A stretch of 7,349 nucleotides of DNA, from assembly GCA_945876405.1 (NCBI GenBank), contig CAMCOJ010000105.1:1-7349 (forward strand). The letters are read 5' to 3'. The position numbers were made by a program, and so were the translations under genes. This document shows positions 1-6,151 of the stretch, piece by piece. The notes below the pieces were generated by a model that was not told the origin of the DNA, ran no database searches, and saw nothing but the letters and a program-made list of their open reading frames with translations. Source of the stretch: an uncultured Ruminococcus sp. GTDB lineage: Bacteria > Bacillota > Clostridia > Oscillospirales > Ruminococcaceae. Numbering within the stretch: the stretch's first letter is position 1; each line of letters begins with the position of its first letter.

Positions 1-68
1 GTGCCATAATGCACAGACAGGCGGATTCTGTATATTTATAGTTTCTTCTGCAGTTTCATATTATTACC

Positions 69-97
69 ATTATATCATCCTAAATCTTATTTTTCAA
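69..97 (-). promoter_or_regulatory. Predicted sigma-A type promoter reading off the left edge
   Basis: On the minus strand a TTGAAA -35 box (plus positions 92-97) is separated by 17 bp from a perfect TATAAT -10 box (69-74). The predicted transcription start is near position 62. No start codon with a convincing ribosome binding site is visible between there and position 1, so the gene it serves would lie outside the window behind a leader of at least about 60 nt. Box sequences and spacing are seen directly; activity is inferred. Confidence 0.55.
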
Positions 98-148
98 GCA
101 ACCAAAAAATCTTTTTTCGTTCACTATAATTATTTTTACGAAAAACAC

Positions 149-178
149 TTGATATCTGCATGACAAAAATGTTATAAT
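149..178 (+). promoter_or_regulatory. Predicted sigma-A type promoter for the structured RNA
   Basis: A TTGATA -35 box (149-154) and a perfect TATAAT -10 box (173-178) lie 18 bp apart, and transcription would start near 185. No plus-strand gene lies directly downstream: the next gene (336-722) is on the opposite strand, and an intrinsic terminator closes the unit at about 332. The promoter therefore most likely drives a short untranslated transcript. It is divergent from the promoter at 69-97. Confidence 0.6.
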
Positions 179-184
179 AGACAA

Positions 185-337
185 TAATAATATATTCGGG
201 GTAGGGGTATCAATTTAATGACAGATATATTTATCTGCCGGCTTGCATAAAGAAATCAGAACATTCAGTTTTCATATTCTGTTTGTTTATATGCCTTTTA
301 CCCGGGCTTCTTTCGTGCAGCCGGCATTTTTTATTTT
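185..337 (+). ncRNA. Candidate structured small RNA of about 150 nt, family unknown
   Basis: This stretch is bounded by a near-consensus promoter (149-178) and an intrinsic terminator (302-332), and it holds no convincing protein gene. It contains several possible helices. CAGATA (222-227) pairs with TATCTG (232-237) across a four-base loop. Positions 236-247 pair with 316-326 in 11 base pairs with one bulged T. CAGAA (257-261) pairs with TTCTG (277-281). CGGGGTA (197-203) can pair with TACCCG (299-304) with one bulge, which would cross the long-range stem as a pseudoknot. I compared it from memory with common riboswitch, SRP and 6S RNA signatures and found no match. A regulatory small RNA is the simplest reading. 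It could also act on the convergent membrane protein gene, whose stop codon meets the 3' end. Structure was judged by eye only. Confidence 0.4.
302..332 (+). terminator. Intrinsic terminator of the structured RNA
   Basis: CCGGGCT (302-308) pairs with AGCCGG (319-324) with one bulged G, followed two bases later by a six-T run (327-332) and a further four Ts. The same downstream arm can instead join the longer stem formed by 236-247 and 316-326, so either fold puts a GC-rich helix in front of the T run. The orientation fits plus-strand transcription. It ends at the stop codon of the convergent gene at 336-722. Confidence 0.6.
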
Positions 338-722
338 ACTGTGCTGTCAGTTTTTTGTTTATCACACGGCTGAGAAAACAGCCTGCAAAACAGAGAAGGA
401 ACCATAAAAGCGAAAACGGCAGGCATATCTGACCAAGGATATTTGCCGGCATATCGGAATAGTCCCAGACATTCCATTTCATGATTATATTATCGTATAT
501 GCCGACTAAAAATTCCACTGATGTTATAAAAACCGCTCCCGCAGCACATTTGCGGACAAGGCTCATTTTACTGCCGTTTGTTATATGATAAATGTATGAA
601 AAACAGATGCCGCCTGTAAGTGTCATTGACCAGTGTGTAAATCCCCTTGCTGCTATTTCGATAAGACTGTAAAGAAAGCAGCCGAAAAGAAATGCGTAAA
701 TGATTTCGCCTGATTTTTTCAT
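336..722 (-). CDS. Small membrane protein of the CmpB / putative ABC transporter type IV family
   Basis: This is a 128-residue integral membrane protein with four predicted helices (about residues 7-26, 31-48, 60-80 and 95-120). It resembles PF06541 (CmpB, 'putative ABC-transporter type IV'), a family common in Firmicutes whose function is poorly established. The match rests on the conserved blocks RGFTHWSM..GGICF (26-41) and WNVWDYS..PANILGQICLPFSLLWF (83-108), recognised from memory. The length is near that of single-domain members, so it looks intact. The start at 722 is supported by AAGGAG about 8 bases upstream on the minus strand. No ABC ATPase or other transporter component lies beside it, so a transport role is not supported by context. 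It is divergent from malQ with a 119-bp gap, and I could not identify a convincing sigma-A promoter for it there. Its stop codon overlaps the tail of the terminator of the plus-strand RNA at 185-337, so the two transcripts converge. Confidence 0.85.
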   Translation of the reverse strand: MKKSGEIIYAFLFGCFLYSLIEIAARGFTHWSMTLTGGICFSYIYHITNGSKMSLVRKCAAGAVFITSVEFLVGIYDNIIMKWNVWDYSDMPANILGQICLPFSLLWFLLCFAGCFLSRVINKKLTAQ

Positions 723-774
723 GATATCATCTCCTTTTCCTGAACAATATTATTATCCTGTGTTTTTTCATATA

Positions 775-788
775 TATTCATATGAATA
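775..788. promoter_or_regulatory. 14-bp perfect palindrome, possible operator
   Basis: TATTCATATGAATA is a perfect inverted repeat in the 119-bp gap between two divergent genes, about 54 bp before malQ and 53 bp before the minus-strand membrane protein. A dimeric regulator could bind here and act on either gene. The region is very AT-rich, so chance is a real alternative. No regulator gene lies in the window. Confidence 0.3.
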
Positions 789-841
789 AAACATATCATA
801 CAGACAATCATTATTATTAATAAAACTGAAAGGGAAATACT

Positions 842-2374
842 ATGAGAAAAAGTGGTATACTACTTCATGTTTCGAGTCTTCCGTCTGAATACGGTATAGG
901 AAAATTCGGTAAAGAAGCTTACAGATTCACAGACTTTCTCGAAGAATGTCGTGTAAGCCTGTGGCAGATACTTCCGCTCTCCCCTACCAGCTACGGCGAC
1001 TCCCCGTATCAGTCCTTTTCTGCCTTTGCAGGAAATCCTTACTTCATCGACTTTGAGCTGCTTGAAGAGGACGGACTACTTGAAAAAAAAGACTACACCT
1101 CTGTAAACTGGGAAAGGAATCCTGATTCCGTCGACTATGAATTTCTCTACAATAATGTATATAACGTTCTGAGAAAGGCATTTGAACGGTTCAGTCCGAC
1201 ACCCGAATACAGACTTTTTGAAATGATAAGCAGAGACTGGCTTGATGACTACGCTCTTTTTATGAGTCTGAAATTTCATTTTGACGGTGCACCATGGTAC
1301 AAATGGCCTTCAGAACTCGCAAAAGCTGAAAAGGCCGCTGTTGACAAGGCTAAAAAACAGTTTGAAAAGGACATAAAATTTCACAAATTCATTCAGTACA
1401 TCTTCCATACTCAGTGGAAAAAACTCAAACAGTACGCTAATGAAAAAGGCATCAGCATAGTGGGCGATATTCCGATTTACGTTTCATACGACAGCGTTGA
1501 AGTCTGGAAAACACCTGAAATGTTCGACCTTGACGAAAACAAAACACCTGTTGCTGTTGCCGGCTGTCCTCCGGACTGCTTCTCACCTACCGGTCAGCTC
1601 TGGGGAAATCCTCTCTACAACTGGAAATACCACAGGAAAACCGGTTACGAATGGTGGATAAAGAGAATCAAAAATGCATCAGAAATCTACGACACAATCC
1701 GCATAGATCACTTCAGAGGTTTTGAAAGCTACTACAGCATTCCGTATGGAAATGAAACTGCTGAAGTCGGTATCTGGCAGAAGGGTCCGAATTCAGAGCT
1801 GTTTGAGAAGGCAGAAGAAGAACTCGGCAGTCTGAGCATTATCGCTGAAAATCTCGGTTTTATCACACCGGAAGTACAGGAAATGCTTGACAGATGCGGA
1901 TATCCGGGTATGAAGGTTGTTGAGTTCGGTTTTTCAGACGGGGAAAATGATTATCTCCCTCACAACTTTACTGACACAAACTCATATTCATATACAGGAA
2001 CACATGACAATGACACTCTTACCGGATGGTACAGGTCACTTGATGAAGAAACACTTGAATTCTGCATGGACTATCTCAATGTAAAAAAGGAAACTGACAT
2101 ACCCGATGCTATGCTCAGACTTGTATGGTCAGGCGTGTCGGAAGCTGCAGTTGCACAGCTTCAGGATTTTACGGGAGAGGACGCTTCCTGCAGAATGAAC
2201 ACTCCTTCAACTCTCTCAGGAAACTGGGTGTACAGAGCGAAGAAGGAATATTTTTCAGATGAACTCAAGGAAAAGATTCTGAAACTTAACATACTTTACA
2301 ACAGATGCGGCGCACAGGCTGCAAAAGAAGATGAAAGGATTGAAGAAAATGAACAAACAGACATTTCTCAGTGA
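842..2374 (+). CDS. malQ: 4-alpha-glucanotransferase (amylomaltase), GH77
   Basis: This cytoplasmic enzyme moves alpha-1,4-glucan segments from one maltooligosaccharide to another, releasing glucose and building longer chains that phosphorylase can use. At 510 residues it matches the short, single-domain amylomaltases (about 500 residues) rather than the longer enterobacterial form. The N-terminus has the family blocks GILLHVSSLPSEYGIGKFG and LPLSPTSYGDSPYQSFSAFA. The catalytic residues are visible: nucleophile Asp289 in RIDHFRGF, acid/base Glu336 in IAENLG, and the third aspartate Asp389 in GTHDND. Their spacing is close to that in Thermus amylomaltase. The residue after Glu336 is Asn, where most family members I recall have Asp. 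The ATG at 842 has AAAGGGA 7-8 bases upstream. It overlaps glgP by 26 nt, so the two are probably co-transcribed and translationally coupled. I found no clear sigma-A promoter in the short AT-rich upstream region. Confidence 0.96.
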   Translation: MRKSGILLHVSSLPSEYGIGKFGKEAYRFTDFLEECRVSLWQILPLSPTSYGDSPYQSFSAFAGNPYFIDFELLEEDGLLEKKDYTSVNWERNPDSVDYEFLYNNVYNVLRKAFERFSPTPEYRLFEMISRDWLDDYALFMSLKFHFDGAPWYKWPSELAKAEKAAVDKAKKQFEKDIKFHKFIQYIFHTQWKKLKQYANEKGISIVGDIPIYVSYDSVEVWKTPEMFDLDENKTPVAVAGCPPDCFSPTGQLWGNPLYNWKYHRKTGYEWWIKRIKNASEIYDTIRIDHFRGFESYYSIPYGNETAEVGIWQKGPNSELFEKAEEELGSLSIIAENLGFITPEVQEMLDRCGYPGMKVVEFGFSDGENDYLPHNFTDTNSYSYTGTHDNDTLTGWYRSLDEETLEFCMDYLNVKKETDIPDAMLRLVWSGVSEAAVAQLQDFTGEDASCRMNTPSTLSGNWVYRAKKEYFSDELKEKILKLNILYNRCGAQAAKEDERIEENEQTDISQ

Positions 2375-4694
2375 ACTGAACGCAGAACTTGAACGTCTCA
2401 GAGCCGAAGGCGTTAAATCACCTCAGGTACTTCACAACGTTCTCAGCGATACTATTATGAAAAATCTTTCAGCAGACTGGAAGAAAAGCAAAAAATCCCA
2501 CCTTGATTCAAGACGTGCATGCTATTTCTCAATGGAATTCCTTATAGGAAGATCCATCTACAATAATCTCCTCTGTCTTGATATCTGCAATGAAGTTTCA
2601 AAGGCATTTGAGGAATTCGGCTACTCACTCTCTGATCTTGAAGAAGTGGAAGACGCTGCCCTCGGAAACGGCGGTCTCGGCAGACTCGCTGCGTGTTTCC
2701 TCGACAGTGCTGCCACACTCAGCCTTCCGCTTGACGGCTACGGAATCAGATACAAGTACGGTCTCTTTAAACAGAAAATCGTAAACGGATTCCAGACTGA
2801 AGAAGCTGATAACTGGACAAAGTACGGAGATGCCTGGTCTGTAAGACACGATGAAGATGCTGTTGAAGTATGCTTCAGTGACCAGAAAGTACTGGCAGTC
2901 CCTTACGATATCCCGATAATCGGATACGGCGTAAAAAATATCGGCACACTCAGACTCTGGCAGTCAGAAGCACTTTCAGACTTTGACTTCAGACTTTTCA
3001 ATGAACAGAAGTACGTTGAAGCAAGCCGGGAAAAAATATTTGCTGAAGACATTTCAAGAGTGCTCTACCCTAACGATGACACAAGAGAGGGAAAGAAGCT
3101 CAGACTGAAACAGCAGTATTTCTTCTGCAGTGCCTCACTCCATGATATTATTAAGAAGCATAAGGCAAAGCACGGAGATATAAAGAAACTCAGCAAATAC
3201 ATCACAATCCAGCTCAATGATACTCATCCGGTTATCTCAGTTCCGGAACTTATCAGAATTCTCACTGTAAATGAAGGAATGAGCTTTGAGGAAGCATTTG
3301 AACAGGCAGGGAAGATATTCAACTATACAAACCACACAATCATGCCTGAAGCTCTTGAAAAATGGGATGTAAGTCTTATCAGGGAAATTCTTCCTGAAAT
3401 ATACGACATCATATTTATGATAAACGAGTACTTCATGGCAGAAATGTACCGCAGAGAAGTGGCTGCAGAGAAGATTGAAACAATGAAGATTATAAAGAAC
3501 GATCAGGTTCATATGGCTAATATGGCAACATTCTGCTCATCATATGTAAACGGCGTTGCACAGATTCATACCGAAATTCTCAAGGCTTCAACACTCCACG
3601 AATGGTACGAAGTTTATCCTGACAGATTCCAGAACAAGACAAACGGCATAACACAGAGAAGATGGCTTGCACTCTGCAACAAAGAGCTCTCCGGTCTTGT
3701 CACAGGCCTGCTTGGCAGCAACAAGTGGATAACAGATCTTACAGAACTTAAGAAACTTACTCCGTATGCTGACGACAAGCAGATTATCAGCAAATTCCTT
3801 GAGATTAAAAAGGAAAAGAAGACTCAGCTTGCTGAATTTATAAAAGACAGAGAAGGCATAACAATAAATCCTGACAGTATTTTCGACATTCAGATCAAGA
3901 GACTTCATGAATACAAGAGACAGCTGCTCAACGCATTCTCAATTCTCTATATTTATTTTGGCATAAAGGACGGAAGTATAAAGGATTTCACACCGACAAC
4001 ATTTATCTTTGGTGCAAAATCAGCTCCGGGCTACAGACGTGCAAAAGCCATCATCAAGTATATCAACGAAATAGCTGAATTTATCGAAAGAGATAAAGAA
4101 GTAAACAAACTTATAAAGGTTGTATTTGTTTCAAACTATAACGTATCCTACGCCGAAAAACTTATCGCTGCTGCGGATGTATCCGAACAGATTTCAACTG
4201 CAGGAACAGAAGCTTCCGGTACCGGAAACATGAAACTCATGGCAAACGGTGCAGTAACACTCGGTACACTTGACGGTGCCAATATCGAAATAGTTGAAGA
4301 AGCAGGAGCTGAAAACAACTATATATTCGGTGCCACAGTTGAGGAACTTGAAAAGATTATGCCGGAATACAGCAGCAGAAAGCTCATTTCTGAAAACGAC
4401 AGAATCAGAAAAGTTGTTGAAACTCTCGTTGACGGAACATTCAGTGACGGCGGCAGCGGAGACTTCAGGGAACTCTACACCTCCCTCCTTGACGGTGCAA
4501 GCTGGCACAAACCGGACAACTACTACCTCCTCGGTGACCTCGAAAGCTACGTTGAAGCAAAGCTTAAGTGCAACAGTGACTACAAAGACTCTGACTCTTT
4601 CGGCAGAAAAATGTGGCTCAACATGTGCAACTCCGGTAAATTCAGTTCAGACAGAACCATCGCAGACTACGCTGAAAACATCTGGAAAATTTAA
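2349..4694 (+). CDS. glgP: Glycogen / maltodextrin phosphorylase, GT35
   Basis: A PLP-dependent cytoplasmic enzyme that removes glucose-1-phosphate from the non-reducing ends of alpha-1,4-glucans. The GT35 fold is complete. ACYFSMEFLIGR opens the N-terminal domain, ALGNGGLGRLAACF..S follows, then QLNDTHP and QIKRLHEYKRQLLN. The PLP motif EASGTGNMKLMANGA carries the cofactor lysine at residue 629, followed by TLGTLDGANIEI. I prefer the ATG at 2349 (781 residues) over the in-frame ATG at 2331, because AAAGGA at 2333-2338 lies 10 bases before 2349 while 2331 has only a weak purine run upstream. The length is slightly short of typical bacterial enzymes (about 790-830), with no obvious deletion. 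Whether glycogen or imported maltodextrin is the main substrate cannot be told from sequence. Its pairing with malQ supports maltodextrin use, and both 'glgP' and 'malP' are fair names. A strong terminator follows 16 bp after the stop. Confidence 0.96.
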   Translation: MNKQTFLSELNAELERLRAEGVKSPQVLHNVLSDTIMKNLSADWKKSKKSHLDSRRACYFSMEFLIGRSIYNNLLCLDICNEVSKAFEEFGYSLSDLEEVEDAALGNGGLGRLAACFLDSAATLSLPLDGYGIRYKYGLFKQKIVNGFQTEEADNWTKYGDAWSVRHDEDAVEVCFSDQKVLAVPYDIPIIGYGVKNIGTLRLWQSEALSDFDFRLFNEQKYVEASREKIFAEDISRVLYPNDDTREGKKLRLKQQYFFCSASLHDIIKKHKAKHGDIKKLSKYITIQLNDTHPVISVPELIRILTVNEGMSFEEAFEQAGKIFNYTNHTIMPEALEKWDVSLIREILPEIYDIIFMINEYFMAEMYRREVAAEKIETMKIIKNDQVHMANMATFCSSYVNGVAQIHTEILKASTLHEWYEVYPDRFQNKTNGITQRRWLALCNKELSGLVTGLLGSNKWITDLTELKKLTPYADDKQIISKFLEIKKEKKTQLAEFIKDREGITINPDSIFDIQIKRLHEYKRQLLNAFSILYIYFGIKDGSIKDFTPTTFIFGAKSAPGYRRAKAIIKYINEIAEFIERDKEVNKLIKVVFVSNYNVSYAEKLIAAADVSEQISTAGTEASGTGNMKLMANGAVTLGTLDGANIEIVEEAGAENNYIFGATVEELEKIMPEYSSRKLISENDRIRKVVETLVDGTFSDGGSGDFRELYTSLLDGASWHKPDNYYLLGDLESYVEAKLKCNSDYKDSDSFGRKMWLNMCNSGKFSSDRTIADYAENIWKI

Positions 4695-4710
4695 TAATAT
4701 TTCAAACCCG

Positions 4711-4743
4711 TCCGGAGCAGGAAAATCTGCTCCGGATTTTTTT
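4711..4743 (+). terminator. Intrinsic terminator of the malQ-glgP operon
   Basis: CCGGAGCAG (4712-4720) and CTGCTCCGG (4727-4735) form a perfect 9-bp stem, extendable by a T-A pair, around the six-base loop GAAAAT. Seven Ts follow (4737-4743). It sits just after the glgP stop codon and before the purA promoter, so it separates the two transcription units. Confidence 0.95.
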
Positions 4744-4762
4744 ATTATTTCCCTTTTTCCTA

Positions 4763-4791
4763 TTGCAAGTTTCCTCGAAAATTGATATAAT
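4763..4791 (+). promoter_or_regulatory. Predicted sigma-A type promoter of purA
   Basis: TTGCAA (4763-4768) and a perfect TATAAT (4786-4791) are separated by the ideal 17 bp. Transcription would start near 4798, giving a purA leader of about 55 nt. The position just after the glgP terminator supports independent expression of purA and the gene behind it. Confidence 0.85.
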
Positions 4792-4803
4792 ATATACGGA
4801 TGT

Positions 4804-4822
4804 TTTCACTTGCAAAGTGAAA
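4804..4822 (+). promoter_or_regulatory. Leader hairpin at the 5' end of the purA transcript
   Basis: TTTCACTT (4804-4811) and AAGTGAAA (4815-4822) form a perfect 8-bp stem with a GCA loop, starting a few bases after the predicted transcription start. No T run follows, so it is not a terminator. A 5' hairpin could stabilise the mRNA, or the DNA inverted repeat could be an operator just downstream of the promoter. It does not resemble the Bacillus PurBox as I know it. Confidence 0.45.
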
Positions 4823-4852
4823 CACAATATTTTTGAAATGAGGAATTTTAAC

Positions 4853-6130
4853 ATGCCAAGTAGTATTGTAATCGGAACTCAATGGGGCGACGAAGGAAAA
4901 GGTAAGATTATCGACATTCTCGCATCTAAGGCTGAAGTAGTTGTTCGTTCACAGGGAGGAAACAACGCCGGTCACACTGTAGTAAACGACGGTGTTACCT
5001 ATAAGCTTCATGTTATCCCTTCTGGTATTCTCTATCCGAACACTCTCTGTCTCATCGGCGCTGGTGTTGTTTTAGATCCAAAAAGTTTCCTTGAGGAACT
5101 CAAAATGCTTAGTGACAGAAATATTTCCACAAATAATCTTAAAATAGATCCGCGTACACACGTTGTTATGCCATGGCATATCACACTTGACGGCCTTTCA
5201 GAAGAATTCAGAGGCAACAGTGATATCGGTACAACAAAGCGTGGTATCGGCCCTACATATATGGACAAATATGAACGCTGCGGTATCAGAATGTACGACC
5301 TTATCCACCCTGAGATCTTCAGAGAAAAGGTAATGGCAACAGGAAAACTCAAGAACAAAATTATCACAGAAGTTTACGGCGGTGAAGCATTCGACCTCGA
5401 AGCAGTAATCGCTGAATATACAGAATACGGCAAACAGCTTGCAAAATATGTTGATGACGTATCAGTCCTCTGCTACGAAGCACACAAGGCAGGTAAGACA
5501 ATAATGTTCGAAGGTGCTCAGGCTACTCTTCTGGATATCGACTTTGGTACATATCCATACGTAACATCTTCGCATCCTGTTTCAGGCGGTGTGTGTGTAG
5601 GTACAGGCGTTGGTCCAAAGATGATTGACAGAATTATCGGTGTTGCCAAGGCTTACACAACAAGAGTCGGCAAGGGTCCTTTCCCTACAGAACTCGATGA
5701 TGAAACCGGTGATACAATAAGAAATGTCGGCGGCGAATTCGGTACAACAACAGGACGTCCAAGAAGAACAGGCTGGTTTGACGCAGTTATCGTTCGTCAT
5801 TCAGTAAGAGTTAATGGTCTTGACGGTATTGCACTTAACAAACTCGATACACTCAGCGGTCTTGGTGATCTCAAGATCTGTACAGCATATGAAAAGCCTG
5901 ACGGCACAGTTATCGAACACTTCCCTGCAGCCCTTGAGGAACTTGACGGATGCAAGCCGGTATATGAAACTGTTCCTGGATTCAGCGAGGATATTTCAGG
6001 ATGCAGAACATTTGATGAGCTCCCTGAAGCATGCAAGGCATATATTAAGAGAGTTGAAGAACTCTGTGACTGTCCTGTATGCATGATTGGTGTTGGTCCT
6101 GACAGAGCTCAGATTATTATCAGAGACTGA
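4853..6130 (+). CDS. purA: Adenylosuccinate synthetase
   Basis: A cytoplasmic enzyme that joins IMP and aspartate using GTP to form adenylosuccinate, the first committed step from IMP to AMP. The 425-residue length is typical. The N-terminal GTQWGDEGKGK loop (residues 8-18) carries the catalytic Asp13, and NNAGHT carries His41, the same numbering as in the E. coli enzyme. Further family blocks are GTTKRGIGPTY, MFEGAQATLLDIDFGTYPYVTSS in the middle, TTTGRPRRTGWFD, and the C-terminal GVGPDRAQII. The ATG at 4853 has GAGGA about 8 bases upstream. A longer in-frame reading from the TTG at 4763 would begin inside the -35 box of its own promoter, so it cannot be the start. It is transcribed from the promoter at 4763-4791, with a small hairpin in the leader. 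The next gene begins 21 nt after the stop with no terminator between, so the two are probably co-transcribed. Confidence 0.97.
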   Translation: MPSSIVIGTQWGDEGKGKIIDILASKAEVVVRSQGGNNAGHTVVNDGVTYKLHVIPSGILYPNTLCLIGAGVVLDPKSFLEELKMLSDRNISTNNLKIDPRTHVVMPWHITLDGLSEEFRGNSDIGTTKRGIGPTYMDKYERCGIRMYDLIHPEIFREKVMATGKLKNKIITEVYGGEAFDLEAVIAEYTEYGKQLAKYVDDVSVLCYEAHKAGKTIMFEGAQATLLDIDFGTYPYVTSSHPVSGGVCVGTGVGPKMIDRIIGVAKAYTTRVGKGPFPTELDDETGDTIRNVGGEFGTTTGRPRRTGWFDAVIVRHSVRVNGLDGIALNKLDTLSGLGDLKICTAYEKPDGTVIEHFPAALEELDGCKPVYETVPGFSEDISGCRTFDELPEACKAYIKRVEELCDCPVCMIGVGPDRAQIIIRD

Positions 6131-6151
6131 CAAATTTGCGAGGTAGTAGAG

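Noticed and set aside
218..250. A ten-codon reading frame (MTDIFICRLA) behind a G-rich stretch, resembling an attenuator leader peptide
   Set aside because: The G-rich stretch is a poor ribosome binding site and no plus-strand gene follows the terminator, so there is nothing to attenuate.
3237..3908. Minus-strand open frames of 91 and 106 codons within glgP
   Set aside because: They lie opposite well-conserved GlgP sequence, are Cys/Phe-rich as expected of antisense shadows, and show no family similarity.
4294..4785. A 163-codon plus-strand frame overlapping the end of glgP
   Set aside because: It is an alternate-frame shadow of glgP, has low-complexity Ser/Thr composition, and runs through the terminator and into the purA promoter.
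4763..4852. A 30-codon N-terminal extension of PurA from a TTG start
   Set aside because: The TTG is the -35 box of the purA promoter, the extension has no family similarity, and the ATG at 4853 has a good ribosome binding site and the family's normal N-terminus.
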